The notes below the pieces were generated by a model, which was not told where the DNA came from, did no database searches, and saw only the letters and a list, made by a program, of their open reading frames with translations. Shown here piece by piece: positions 40,596 to 49,781 of a stretch of 64,000 bases of DNA. Numbering within the stretch: position 1 is the stretch's first letter; each line of letters starts with the position of its first letter. Position numbers and translations under genes: made by a program. Source of the DNA: Sediminibacterium sp. KACHI17 (GTDB lineage Bacteria; Bacteroidota; Bacteroidia; Chitinophagales; Chitinophagaceae); contig NZ_AP029612.1 in assembly GCF_040362915.1 (NCBI RefSeq), forward strand, positions 868,001 through 932,000, in the 5' to 3' direction.

Positions 40596-41909
40596 ATGGC
40601 AATGACACAATCTCCATACATACTTTACTCTGATGGTAATGGGAATATCTTTGAAGATACCAGCCTGTATGCCACTGGAAGAGCAGGTTGGGATGCATTC
40701 CCGGTTCCTTCAGATGAATGGATCGAATTGCCTGATGGTGGAAACTTATACGAACTCCCCGGCCGAAGAGGTATTGGCATTGATGTGGTCACAGGTGAAA
40801 TGCGTTTATGTGAAAAAGGTTGGGCAGTAGCGGCATTCATCCCGCCTGCGCATACAGGCTTATACATTGCAGCCTATGAAACCTTACCCGATGCACCCAC
40901 ACTTCCATTGTTTTGTTACACTGCTGCAGGATGGTACAATGAAAAGATCTATGTACCGGCAGTAAGAATTGAAAAAGACATCAGACAAGAATGCGCAGGT
41001 TATGATGCAAAGAAGATCGAAACCGGTACGCATCAATTACTTAATAATTATCCTGATAACCGCTTAGTAAAACACCTGATGGAGAACTGCTGTATGACAT
41101 ACAATTGTCCGGCAGCCAGGAACTTCTCTCTTTCCAGATGGGAATGTCCTGTACCTACCTCTCCTGCTTGTAATGCCAATTGTGTTGGTTGTATCTCTTT
41201 TCAACCTGAAGAAGAAACGATCGTATCTACACAAGATCGTCTCACTTTTAAACCCATGGCGGAAGAGATCGTTGAGTTTACAGTCCCCCATTTAATGAAT
41301 GCTCCATTTCCGATCGTAAGCTTTGGTCAGGGTTGTGAAGGCGAACCTTTATTGATGTGGGAGACCATTCGTGAAGCGATTCTACAAATCAGAAAACATA
41401 CAGACCGAGGCAGTATCAATATCAATACCAACGGCTCTAAACCGGATGCCGTGAAAGCCTTATGTGAAGCAGGATTGAACAGTATTCGTGTGAGTACCAA
41501 CTCTGCACGCAAACATATTTATGAACCCTATTACCGTCCTAATAACTATCGCTTTGAAGATATCATTGAAAGTCTGAAAGTCGTACGCAGTTATGGAGGA
41601 TGGGCAAGTATCAACTACTTCGTATTTCCTGGAATGACTGATAGTGTAGAAGAATATGAAGCATTGCGTCAATTGATCATTGATACGGATCTCTCAATGA
41701 TCCAGTGGCGTAATTTTAATATTGACCCAGATTGGTACATGGGTAAAATAGGCGTTCATGAGACCGGTGAAATGTTAGGTGTAAAACAATTGATGTCATT
41801 GATCTCAGAAGAATTCCCCAAAGTGAAATTCGGATATTTCAATCCACCGATGGAGCGAATCAAAGGAAACTATGATCAGCATTTTGCTGGTGCTGAATTA
41901 TACCAATAG
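40596..41909 (+). CDS. Radical SAM protein with an N-terminal accessory domain
   Basis: Started at ATG 40596 (437 residues); a TTG at 40569 is less likely. A ~170-residue N-terminal region (ILYSDGNGNIFEDTSLY, then GNLYELPGRRGIGIDVV) precedes the radical SAM core with CNANCVGC, a CxxxCxxC motif that binds [4Fe-4S]. The core continues with NTNGSKPDAVKALCEAGLNS and WRNFNIDPDWYM. A further Cys cluster in LMENCCMTYNCPAARN before the core may hold an auxiliary cluster. The substrate is unknown. It is an internal gene of the ureohydrolase-to-TauE run. Confidence 0.88.
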   Translation: MAMTQSPYILYSDGNGNIFEDTSLYATGRAGWDAFPVPSDEWIELPDGGNLYELPGRRGIGIDVVTGEMRLCEKGWAVAAFIPPAHTGLYIAAYETLPDAPTLPLFCYTAAGWYNEKIYVPAVRIEKDIRQECAGYDAKKIETGTHQLLNNYPDNRLVKHLMENCCMTYNCPAARNFSLSRWECPVPTSPACNANCVGCISFQPEEETIVSTQDRLTFKPMAEEIVEFTVPHLMNAPFPIVSFGQGCEGEPLLMWETIREAILQIRKHTDRGSININTNGSKPDAVKALCEAGLNSIRVSTNSARKHIYEPYYRPNNYRFEDIIESLKVVRSYGGWASINYFVFPGMTDSVEEYEALRQLIIDTDLSMIQWRNFNIDPDWYMGKIGVHETGEMLGVKQLMSLISEEFPKVKFGYFNPPMERIKGNYDQHFAGAELYQ

Positions 41910-41932
41910 CATTTTACAGAACCAATAACAGA

Positions 41933-42850
41933 ATGGTTGCAAAAAAAGATTATTACACCGGTATTGCATTGGCAGTATTAGCTACGTTGATCTGGTCAGG
42001 TAATTTTGTGATCTCCAGAGGCGTAAGTCAGCAAATCCCTCCGGTCAGTCTTGCCTTTTACAGATGGACACTGGCAACACTTCTGATCGCACCGTTGGCT
42101 TATCATCAATTCAAAAAAGAAAAAGAAGTCATTCGCAGTCACTGGAAATACCTGTTCTGGGTAGCACTGACAGGCATCACATTGTTCAATACGTTTGTAT
42201 ATGTTGCCGGACATTATACTTCTGCCATCAATATGGCATTGATAGGCACCACATCCTCTCCCATTTTTGCCACCATTATGGCGGTTGCTTTTTTGAAAGA
42301 AAAATTAAATGCATTCAGAATCATTGGCATTCTTTTATGCATTTCAGGTATCATCTTACTCTTGTCAAAAGGAAGTTGGGCTAATCTTGCATCATTCACT
42401 TTTGCGGTAGGTGATCTTTGGGTCCTTGCAGGTGCATTGGCATTTGCGATCTACAATATACTTGTCAGAAAAAAACCTGCCAGTATTTCCGCCGTTAATT
42501 TCTTATTCGTCATTTTTTTATTCGGATCAATCTTATTGCTACCTGCATATTTAGTGGAGTTCAATATTACAGGTCCTGTTCAATGGAATGGATATCTATT
42601 TGGGTCCATCATTTATTTAGGGCTTGGCACTTCTGTTATTTCCTTTCTTTGCTGGAATGCTGCATTACACAAGTTAGGTGCAAGTACCACGGTTCTATTT
42701 GGGAATCTCATCCCTATTTTCAGCACACTGGAAGCTGTTTGGTTATTGGGTGAAAAAATCAACTCCATTCATTTCATGAGTGGGTTATTGGTCATTGGCG
42801 GACTCATTATCGCCAATACTATGCAAAACCGTCATCGCATAAAACAGTAA
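41933..42850 (+). CDS. EamA/DMT-family transporter
   Basis: A 305-residue inner-membrane protein with ten helices in two EamA halves, starting IALAVLATLIWSGNFVISRG and continuing VALTGITLFNTFVYVAGHYT and SIIYLGLGTSVISFLCWNAA. Substrate specificity cannot be read. It lies 23 nt after the radical SAM gene and 8 nt before the MFS gene, so it is part of the same run. Confidence 0.9.
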   Translation: MVAKKDYYTGIALAVLATLIWSGNFVISRGVSQQIPPVSLAFYRWTLATLLIAPLAYHQFKKEKEVIRSHWKYLFWVALTGITLFNTFVYVAGHYTSAINMALIGTTSSPIFATIMAVAFLKEKLNAFRIIGILLCISGIILLLSKGSWANLASFTFAVGDLWVLAGALAFAIYNILVRKKPASISAVNFLFVIFLFGSILLLPAYLVEFNITGPVQWNGYLFGSIIYLGLGTSVISFLCWNAALHKLGASTTVLFGNLIPIFSTLEAVWLLGEKINSIHFMSGLLVIGGLIIANTMQNRHRIKQ

Positions 42851-42858
42851 TTTACGGT

Positions 42859-44061
42859 ATGAAGCAACCTGCATCATCCACTATTCCACCATATGTTCTT
42901 CCGTTGATCGTTATTTCACAATTTGCGGGAACATCCGTTTGGTTTGCAGGTAATGCAATTTTACCGGCATTACAATTGCAATATCATTTACCAGACAGTT
43001 TGCTCGGAAATATTACGACTGCTGTTCAATCAGGATTTATCATTGGTACATTGGTATTTGCTTTACTAAGTATCGCAGATCGATTCTCCCCCGTAAAAGT
43101 TTTCATGTGGTGTGCATTAATGGCTGCTTTGTTCAACATACTCGTTATACCGGTCAGCGATAACATGTATTTGCTATTAACATTAAGATTACTTACCGGA
43201 TTTTTTCTCGCAGGTGTCTATCCGGTTGGTATGAAGATCGCTGCTGATTGGTATGCAAAGGGATTAGGTAAAGCCTTAGGATTTTTGGTAGGGGCATTGG
43301 TGGCAGGTAAAGCTTTACCACACCTGATCAAAAGCACGATAGCAATTTCCAATTGGTCGGAAGTTATGATCCTTACTTCTTGCTTCGCAGCTGCTGGCGG
43401 AATAGTTGTTGGGTTATTTTTAAAAGATGGTCCGAATCGTAGTAAGGCCTCCGGTCTTAAACGCATGAACATATTGGCATTGTTTCACAACAAACCTTTC
43501 AAAGCTGCGTCATTCGGGTATTTCGGACATATGTGGGAACTGTACACGTTCTGGGCATTTGTTCCACTGATGATCACATGGTATAATCATTTACATGCTA
43601 CAACAATACCAGTTTCATTCTTTTCATTCGTGATCATAGGAATAGGTTGTATCAGCTGTGTGATCGGCGGTGCTGTTTCAAATAAAATTGGCAGCGCTAA
43701 AGTGGCCTGGGCATCTTTAATGATTTCAGGTATGTGTTGTCTGCTATCCCCTCTATTTTTCTATGCCTCTCCTGTTGTTTTTATTACAGGCTTATTGGTA
43801 TGGGGATGTTTTGTGATCGCTGACTCACCGCAATTTTCTGCATTGGTATCTCAGACCGCAGCTCCGGAGACCAAAGGAACAGCACTTACACTTGTGACAT
43901 CTATAGGCTTCGCGATCACCATTGTTAGTATTGAAACATTGAATCTGATATGGGATAATTGGACATCAGCAACGATCGATAAGTATTGGCTTTTGCCACT
44001 ATTAGCAGCAGGCCCCATTTTTGGATTGACTAAAATGAAGACACTTCTGAAAAAAAACTAA
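42859..44061 (+). CDS. MFS transporter
   Basis: A 400-residue inner-membrane protein with about 12 helices. The N-terminal motif is FAGTSVWFAGNAILPAL, and the A-loop-like DRFSPVKVF follows helix 2. The second half has FGYFGHMWELYTFWAFVPLM and VSQTAAPETKGTALTLVTSI. It resembles the CynX/NarK-like or organic anion MFS groups, but the substrate is unknown. It lies 8 nt after the DMT gene and 25 nt before tauE-like, consistent with co-transcription. Confidence 0.9.
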   Translation: MKQPASSTIPPYVLPLIVISQFAGTSVWFAGNAILPALQLQYHLPDSLLGNITTAVQSGFIIGTLVFALLSIADRFSPVKVFMWCALMAALFNILVIPVSDNMYLLLTLRLLTGFFLAGVYPVGMKIAADWYAKGLGKALGFLVGALVAGKALPHLIKSTIAISNWSEVMILTSCFAAAGGIVVGLFLKDGPNRSKASGLKRMNILALFHNKPFKAASFGYFGHMWELYTFWAFVPLMITWYNHLHATTIPVSFFSFVIIGIGCISCVIGGAVSNKIGSAKVAWASLMISGMCCLLSPLFFYASPVVFITGLLVWGCFVIADSPQFSALVSQTAAPETKGTALTLVTSIGFAITIVSIETLNLIWDNWTSATIDKYWLLPLLAAGPIFGLTKMKTLLKKN

Positions 44062-44086
44062 CCTACAATCATATCTTCACCCTAGC

Positions 44087-44854
44087 ATGGATACTTTTAC
44101 TTTGATCCTATTATGTGTTGCCGCTTTCTCTGCAGGATTCGTAGATGCGATCGTGGGTGGAGGTGGATTGATACAAACACCGGCTGCATTGGTGCTGTTG
44201 CCTGATCTTCCTGTCTCAACAGTGATCGGCTCTATTAAAATACCTTCTTTTAGCGGCACTTTTTTCGCTGCCAGACAATATCTCAAAAAAGTACAACTCA
44301 ATTGGAAACTCACATTTGTCATGTGTATGACCGCTTTTGTCGCAGCATTTGCAGGATCAGAATTATTGACATTGGTGAGCAACAAGTACATGAAACCGGT
44401 TATTTTTATAGTACTGATCCTTGTAGCGATTTATACGTATACCAAAAAAGATTTTGGTCAGCAAGTACATAAAAAACACTCCGATAAGAAAGTGATCAGG
44501 CTTAGCATATTGATCAGTCTTGTCATTGGATTTTATGACGGATTCATTGGTCCGGGTGCAGGTAGTTTTCTTGTAGTGGCCTTTATTGCAATACTCGGAT
44601 TCGATTTTTTACAGGCGAGTGCAAATGCAAAAATTGTGAACCTGTCCACCAACTTGGGATCGATCGTTTTGTTTTTGTTAAAAGGAAGCATTCTCTGGAC
44701 AGTGGCCATCCCCATGGCCATTAGTAATGCCGTCGGCGGAATGATCGGAGCTTCCTTAGCCATTAAGAAAGGGAATCAGTTCATTCGAATCTTCTTTCTC
44801 ATTATTGTGATCGCAACGCTGCTGAGATTTGGCTATGATGTGTTTGTGGGCTAA
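44087..44854 (+). CDS. Sulfite exporter TauE/SafE family protein
   Basis: A 255-residue protein with eight helices in two halves, the size of TauE/SafE (DUF81) transporters. The family motif GFVDAIVGGGGLIQTPAAL is at the N-terminus and GFYDGFIGPGAGSFLVVAFI in the second half. Members export sulfite, sulfoacetate or other small anions. It is the last gene of the ureohydrolase run; the next 187 nt contain no gene. Confidence 0.93.
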   Translation: MDTFTLILLCVAAFSAGFVDAIVGGGGLIQTPAALVLLPDLPVSTVIGSIKIPSFSGTFFAARQYLKKVQLNWKLTFVMCMTAFVAAFAGSELLTLVSNKYMKPVIFIVLILVAIYTYTKKDFGQQVHKKHSDKKVIRLSILISLVIGFYDGFIGPGAGSFLVVAFIAILGFDFLQASANAKIVNLSTNLGSIVLFLLKGSILWTVAIPMAISNAVGGMIGASLAIKKGNQFIRIFFLIIVIATLLRFGYDVFVG

Positions 44855-45041
44855 TGGCCAATGGAACAAATATTTTTAATTTATCACTAGTCGCCCCTAC
44901 CATATCCCCTGAACCATTAGTCATGAGACCTCTTCTACCATACAATTAACCTTTCTTTATACCCCAAAAGTGGATTACTGCATGGTTATGGCTGTAATTT
45001 TCAACATTCTTCAATGACTGAAAGCATAGCTGTATTTTTAT

Positions 45042-45941
45042 ATGAATAACCATGCAAGCATGACAATTGATTTTGAGAAAGAAAAAAATATCAAAGCATC
45101 ATTGATCACATTGGTGATTTGCGCTGCTTTGTTTTTACTATTCTTCATGCTGCAATGGAGTTTACCGCAGATTCCACAACCGGATTTTGGCGAAGGAATT
45201 GAAGTCAATCTAGGTAACAGTGAAACAGGATTGGGCGATATAGCTCCACAAATACCCGGCGCCCCCTCTGAAACGCAGGATGCCAATACTCCATCCAAAT
45301 CTACCCCTACTACTGATCAACCCAATATTACCGGCGATGAAAATGAAGCAGACGATGCTCCGGTAGTCAATAAAACGATCAACAAACCTGTTACAAAACC
45401 ACTGAGTGAGAATAAACCTGCGATAACGAAGCCAACGAATAACACGGTTAGTAACCCCACTCCACCAGCTCCAAAACCCAAAGCTGTATTTCAGGGTGGT
45501 ACGAGCACTACTACGAGTGGCAATAATGCAGACAGCTATAATGGTGTAAAAAATCAAGGAATTGCAGGAGGAAAGGGAGATCAAGGCAATCCAAATGGCA
45601 ATCCGAACTCTGATAGCTACAAAGGCAATGCCGCGAGTGGCAATGGTGGTTCAGGAGGATCCGGAGGGGTCAGTATCCGTAGTGGATTAACCGGAAGAAG
45701 TTTCAGAAGTATCCCTTCTTTTGAGGACGACTTTAATGAAAATGCAAAAGTAGCGGTTGATATCACTGTCGATAAATCAGGTAATGTAACCATGGCCGTT
45801 GTCAATCCAAGAGGCACTACCACTACCAATCAAAATATCAGAAACATTGCCTTGCGTAAGGCCAGATCGCTCAAATTAAATGCAGGCAATGCAGATGAGC
45901 AAACAGGTACATTGGTCTTTAGTTTCAAATTAAAAGGTTAA
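45042..45941 (+). CDS. TonB-like energy transducer with low-complexity linker
   Basis: A 299-residue protein. A short cytoplasmic tail precedes one membrane helix (residues ~20-38, LITLVICAALFLLFFMLQW), then a long Pro/Thr/Asn/Gly-rich linker (~55-205) with KPVTKPLSENKPAITKPTNN and GGSGGSGGVSIRSG. A C-terminal TonB-like domain ends with KVAVDITVDKSGNVTMAVVN and TGTLVFSFKLKG. It probably couples proton-motive force at the inner membrane to an outer-membrane partner. No exbB or exbD gene is next to it in this window. folC follows 87 nt downstream. Confidence 0.85.
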   Translation: MNNHASMTIDFEKEKNIKASLITLVICAALFLLFFMLQWSLPQIPQPDFGEGIEVNLGNSETGLGDIAPQIPGAPSETQDANTPSKSTPTTDQPNITGDENEADDAPVVNKTINKPVTKPLSENKPAITKPTNNTVSNPTPPAPKPKAVFQGGTSTTTSGNNADSYNGVKNQGIAGGKGDQGNPNGNPNSDSYKGNAASGNGGSGGSGGVSIRSGLTGRSFRSIPSFEDDFNENAKVAVDITVDKSGNVTMAVVNPRGTTTTNQNIRNIALRKARSLKLNAGNADEQTGTLVFSFKLKG

Positions 45942-45997
45942 TCATTTTGGCAAATAAGTCGAATCGACGGCTTCAGTATCTCAATCATATAGTTTCA

Positions 45998-46005
45998 TAC
46001 ATTTG
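45998..46005 (+). promoter_or_regulatory. -7 element of folC
   Basis: A perfect TAnnTTTG box (TACATTTG) lies 23 nt before the folC ATG. A TTG at the -33 distance is not evident. A short palindrome GTCGAATCGAC lies upstream at about 45959. Confidence 0.4.
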
Positions 46006-46028
46006 TCGCCAACAGTTTTGAGTCTACA

Positions 46029-47324
46029 ATGACCTACGCCGAAACGATCGATTATCTCTTTACCCGATTGCCCATGTTCAGCCGTATTGGGGCTGCTGCT
46101 TACAAAAAAGACCTTACCAACACGATACGTTTATGTGAAGCATTGGGAAACCCGCATCATCAGTTCAAATCCATTCATATAGCAGGTACCAATGGAAAAG
46201 GATCTGTGAGTCATATGATGGCTGCTATCTTACAGACAGGCGGTTATAAAACAGGATTGTACACTTCGCCACATTTAAAAGATTTCAGGGAACGTATCAA
46301 GATCAATGGAGAAATGTGTTCTGAGGAATTTGTGATTCGTTTTACGAAGAAAATTCAACCACTGATCGAAGAAATTGAGCCCTCTTTTTTTGAGATCACT
46401 GTTGCAATGGCATTCAGCTGGTTTGCTGAACAACAGGTAGACATTGCAGTCATTGAAGTAGGACTGGGCGGAAGATTAGACAGTACCAATATCATTCAAC
46501 CCGAGCTAAGTGTTATTACAAATATCGGCATGGATCATATGAACATGCTTGGTAATACACTGACCGCTATCGCAGGGGAAAAAGCAGGTATCATGAAAGC
46601 TGGAATTCCTTGTGTCATAGGAGAAGTACTCCCTGAAACACAACAGGTCTTTGAGAATACTTCAGGTAAGGTATCTTCGCCTTTAATCTATGCACAAAGA
46701 GAAAGATCGATCCTTGATTGGAATTATGCGCATCATCAGCTACAAGTAACAACGTTACATCAGACAACAAAAGAAAGCGATACATTTAGCATCGACCTTC
46801 CCGGCATGTATCAATTGAAGAATATCCTAACGGTGCTGGAAGCCGCTGATCAATTGGCACATAGCGGATGGAATACCGGAATAGCGATCATTCAAAAAGC
46901 TTTATCGCAAGTAAAAAAACTTACAGGACTGCACGGCAGATGGGAGATCATTCGAACAAATCCTGCTGTGATACTTGATGTTGGACACAATGAAGATGGA
47001 ATCAAAGCCATCAATCAACAATTATCACATGTTACTTATAAAAACTTACACATCATTATTGGAATGGTCAAAGACAAAGACATTGATGCCGTCTTAGCCA
47101 TTTTACCGAAGCATGCGATCTATCATTTTACACAAGCTCAAATTCCCAGGGCGCTGGATGCAAGCAGTCTACAAGAACAAGCTGCTCAATTTGGTTTGAT
47201 CGGAGATCGATTTGATGATGTGAATACCGCACTGAAAGCAACCATCAAGAATGCTGATCCTGAAGACCTGATCCTTGTTTGTGGAAGTGTATTTCTGGTA
47301 GGAGAAGTGAATACATCTTTCTAG
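46029..47324 (+). CDS. folC: Bifunctional folylpolyglutamate synthase/dihydrofolate synthase
   Basis: A 431-residue Mur-ligase-related enzyme, usual length for FolC. The ATP site is SIHIAGTNGKGSVSHMM, followed by TGLYTSPHLKDFRERIKING, and the C-terminal domain shows LHGRWEIIRTNPAVILDVGH and DKDIDAVLAIL. It adds glutamate to dihydropteroate and folates in the cytoplasm. It is downstream of the TonB-like gene but has its own candidate promoter. Convergent with the NUDIX gene (15-nt gap). Confidence 0.95.
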   Translation: MTYAETIDYLFTRLPMFSRIGAAAYKKDLTNTIRLCEALGNPHHQFKSIHIAGTNGKGSVSHMMAAILQTGGYKTGLYTSPHLKDFRERIKINGEMCSEEFVIRFTKKIQPLIEEIEPSFFEITVAMAFSWFAEQQVDIAVIEVGLGGRLDSTNIIQPELSVITNIGMDHMNMLGNTLTAIAGEKAGIMKAGIPCVIGEVLPETQQVFENTSGKVSSPLIYAQRERSILDWNYAHHQLQVTTLHQTTKESDTFSIDLPGMYQLKNILTVLEAADQLAHSGWNTGIAIIQKALSQVKKLTGLHGRWEIIRTNPAVILDVGHNEDGIKAINQQLSHVTYKNLHIIIGMVKDKDIDAVLAILPKHAIYHFTQAQIPRALDASSLQEQAAQFGLIGDRFDDVNTALKATIKNADPEDLILVCGSVFLVGEVNTSF

Positions 47325-47339
47325 TATCTCAATCATCTC

Positions 47340-47897
47340 TTATCGTGCAGCTATCCAATTGAGTCTGAGTAGTGCTTCATAGATTGGGCCTAACTGCACC
47401 CCATGTTGTATTTTATTTTCGCGGAGTAATTGCAGAAATTCTTCTTTTGTAAACAGACAAATTTCAATGTCTTCAAATGCATCAAAACTTTTCTTCTCTC
47501 CCAGTATTGCATTTTTAGCAAGATAGAAATAGGCCGTATTGTTATTGATGGCAGGATTCGGACACAACTGACAAAGAAATTCAACTTCATCTGAATGATA
47601 TCCTGTCTCCTCTTGCATCTCACGAATAGCAGCTGTCTTATGATCTTCGCCCAAATCAATCACACCTCCGGGCAATTCATAGGTCACCTGATCCACAGGA
47701 TATCGGTACTGCTGAACCAGTACCACTTTTTCATCACTTGTTACCACAAAAATATTGGCCCAATCCGGGAGCTCCACTACATAATAAGGTTCGATGATTC
47801 TGCCATCGGGAAACTCACACTTATCTGCACGAGCCTGGAACCAGCGATCGCTGTATACTTTTTGGGATGCCAGTTTCTTCCACCTCAATTCTCGCAT
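47340..47897 (-). CDS. NUDIX hydrolase (ADP-ribose pyrophosphatase-like)
   Basis: A 185-residue protein started at ATG 47897. The ATG overlaps the TAA of the upstream BstA-like gene by one base (TAATG), a classic coupled start. The NUDIX box is complete (GGVIDLGEDHKTAAIREMQE, then ETGY: GX5EX7REXXEEXG). The N-terminal region YSDRWFQARADKCEFPDGRI and the VVLVQQYRYPVDQVTYELPG strand resemble ADP-ribose/nucleoside-diphosphate sugar pyrophosphatases. It hydrolyses X-linked nucleoside diphosphates in the cytoplasm. Confidence 0.92.
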   Translation of the reverse strand: MRELRWKKLASQKVYSDRWFQARADKCEFPDGRIIEPYYVVELPDWANIFVVTSDEKVVLVQQYRYPVDQVTYELPGGVIDLGEDHKTAAIREMQEETGYHSDEVEFLCQLCPNPAINNNTAYFYLAKNAILGEKKSFDAFEDIEICLFTKEEFLQLLRENKIQHGVQLGPIYEALLRLNWIAAR

Positions 47898-48424
47898 TAC
47901 CAACCTTTGTTTTCACGTAATGTTGTAATATGAGCTGTATGATGTTTACCGTGCCAAGCATACAGTCCCAGTAAAAACCACATAGACATTTCTCTACCAT
48001 GCTCAGGGTGTGTAACTTTTCTCTCCCATTGTTCTGGAGTTAAATCTTTGATCGTTGCTAACAAACGTTGATGTACCCCATGCAAAATGGTTAATGAAAC
48101 ATTGATGGGCACTTTCTCAATATCAGCCAATTGAACCCAGGCATTTTCATCATAGGGTTTGATCACCGGATTATCTTCTGTTAAGCCAAGACGAAAACGG
48201 ATATACGCATTCATGTGGCTATCCGCAATATGATGTACCAACTGTTGAACGGTCCAGCCACCGTCACGATAAGGTGTCTGTATTTGCGCTGCATCTAAAT
48301 TCAAAACAGCACGTTCGACTTCTTCCGGAAGAAACTGAATATCCGCCAACCATTCTTTTTTTTGTTGCTCACTAAAAGGCTTAGGTTCAAATTTCCCGAT
48401 CGGATAACGTGGATCTTTAGTCAT
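47897..48424 (-). CDS. DinB-fold bacillithiol transferase (YfiT/BstA-type)
   Basis: A 175-residue DinB-superfamily four-helix protein. The start region MTKDPRYPIGKFEPKPFSEQ and the blocks GGWTVQQLVHHIADSHMNAY and LLGLYAWHGKHHTAHI (metal-binding His residues) match the YfiT/BstA group, which conjugates bacillithiol to electrophiles or drugs. The YtxJ protein at 16429 supports bacillithiol chemistry in this genome. Translationally coupled to the NUDIX gene. The gene name bstA is likely but not certain. Confidence 0.88.
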   Translation of the reverse strand: MTKDPRYPIGKFEPKPFSEQQKKEWLADIQFLPEEVERAVLNLDAAQIQTPYRDGGWTVQQLVHHIADSHMNAYIRFRLGLTEDNPVIKPYDENAWVQLADIEKVPINVSLTILHGVHQRLLATIKDLTPEQWERKVTHPEHGREMSMWFLLGLYAWHGKHHTAHITTLRENKGW

Positions 48425-48427
48425 AGA

Positions 48428-48470
48428 AATAGATTATAGATTATGGCTTATGGGTTATAGTAAAGGGTTT
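48428..48470. repeat. TTATAG/TTATGG word repeat
   Basis: Between the BstA-type gene and the ABC ATPase gene the spacer reads AGATTATAGATTATGG, CTTATGGGTTATAG. It repeats the six-base word TTATRG four times. Related in style to the other word repeats. Confidence 0.5.
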
Positions 48471-48480
48471 TTCTTGTTTC

Positions 48481-49245
48481 TTATGCTCCTTCGCGCAAAG
48501 CATGTCCGGTAAGATGGATGAATACATCTTCGAGATTGGCCTGCTTCACTTCTTTGGGTTTTTCAAAACCGGTAGCGACCAATTCATCGATCAACTTATC
48601 CGGCGAATTCAATGCAATGATCTTTCCTTTATCAACAATGGCAACGCGATCACATAATATCTCTGCTTCATCCATATAGTGTGTAGTAATGATCACCGTG
48701 GTGCCTTTATCTCTGATTTGTCGGATCAGATCCCATAAATTTCTCCTCGCCTGCGGATCAAGACCGGTGGTCGGTTCATCAAGGAATATAATATGTGGTT
48801 CATTGATCAGTGTTGTTGCAATGGAAAAACGTTGTTTTTGTCCACCACTCAGGTCTTTGAATTTCGCTTTGGCTTTATCACGGAGATTCACCATATCAAG
48901 TAAAGACAAAGGATCAATTGCGCGATTGTATAAGCCACCAAATAGCTGTAATAACTCTACCAGATTCAGACCCGGATAATACCCGGATGTTTGTAATTGA
49001 ACTCCAATGATTTTTTTGATTTCATTGGGTTGTTTATCCAGGTCAAATCCATCTACCCATACATTACCGCTTGTTTTTTCGCGAAGTGTCTCAATGATCT
49101 CAAGCGTGGTTGATTTGCCCGCTCCATTAGGACCCAGTAAACCAAAGATCTCGCCTTGTAATACCTCAAAGCTTAACCCTTTTACCGCTTCAAAATCTCC
49201 ATACTTTTTATGCAGGTTGGTAACCTTAATGATTGGCTGACTCAT
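48481..49245 (-). CDS. ABC transporter ATP-binding protein
   Basis: A 254-residue ATPase of the CcmA/NatA/DrrA-like ABC group. Walker A is LLGPNGAGKSTTLEII, the Q loop is within IIGVQLQTSG, the signature is DLSGGQKQRFSIA and Walker B is HIIFLDEPTTGLDPQ, with the H loop in VIITTHYMDEAE. It would energise export through a separate membrane permease; none is adjacent, since the neighbours are a small secreted protein (2-nt gap) and the BstA gene. The closing EDVFIHLTGHALREGA is typical of type-2 exporter ATPases. Confidence 0.92.
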   Translation of the reverse strand: MSQPIIKVTNLHKKYGDFEAVKGLSFEVLQGEIFGLLGPNGAGKSTTLEIIETLREKTSGNVWVDGFDLDKQPNEIKKIIGVQLQTSGYYPGLNLVELLQLFGGLYNRAIDPLSLLDMVNLRDKAKAKFKDLSGGQKQRFSIATTLINEPHIIFLDEPTTGLDPQARRNLWDLIRQIRDKGTTVIITTHYMDEAEILCDRVAIVDKGKIIALNSPDKLIDELVATGFEKPKEVKQANLEDVFIHLTGHALREGA

Positions 49246-49247
49246 GG

Positions 49248-49733
49248 TTAAAATTTATACACAAACCCGGCTTGTTGTTGAGAAACACCAACACCCAAAA
49301 CCGCTTTGTTATGACGTTGATTGAATAAAGTTACAGCTAAAGCCAGATTTCTTTGTCCTTGTAAGGATAAATACCCTCCTGTCATCAGTGATGCAAAACC
49401 ACCTCCGATCAATGCCCAACCTGAACCTTTTCTATTTTCATCAGATAGATTTCCAACGCCGAATATGATCGCAAAACTTCCTGCCAAGCCTAAGATTTGT
49501 CCTGCCACTTTATTCGACTGGTGCTTCTGGTATAAGCCGATGATTTGTTGATCATGTGTACGGTAAAACAAATGCATGAATTGTTTGCTTCCTCTGTACA
49601 GCGTATCCCGGTATAAAATATTATTAGGTTTGGGATTGATGATGTACTGCATCTGCCCCGGATCAAGACGTTGCTGAGACTGTGCGAAAGAACAAATCAG
49701 TAAAAAGGAACTAATAAAAAGGAGGCGGTACAT
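49248..49733 (-). CDS. Secreted or membrane hypothetical protein, 161 aa
   Basis: The start is taken at ATG 49733 (161 residues), which gives a proper signal peptide (MYRLLFISSFLLICSFAQS); a longer start at 49760 is less good. The mature part has LDPGQMQYIINPKPNNILYR, then a glycine-rich hydrophobic region (QILGLAGSFAIIFGVGNLSD and GWALIGGGFASLMTGGYLSL) that may be two membrane helices or a beta-hairpin. It ends GVGVSQQQAGFVYKF, resembling outer-membrane ends with a terminal Phe. Its stop lies 2 nt before the ABC ATPase start, so the two are likely co-transcribed. Function unknown. Confidence 0.75.
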   Translation of the reverse strand: MYRLLFISSFLLICSFAQSQQRLDPGQMQYIINPKPNNILYRDTLYRGSKQFMHLFYRTHDQQIIGLYQKHQSNKVAGQILGLAGSFAIIFGVGNLSDENRKGSGWALIGGGFASLMTGGYLSLQGQRNLALAVTLFNQRHNKAVLGVGVSQQQAGFVYKF

Positions 49734-49781
49734 TTTTTTGCACAAAATAAGCAAAAACAAAGACCTAATCTCACCGATGAA

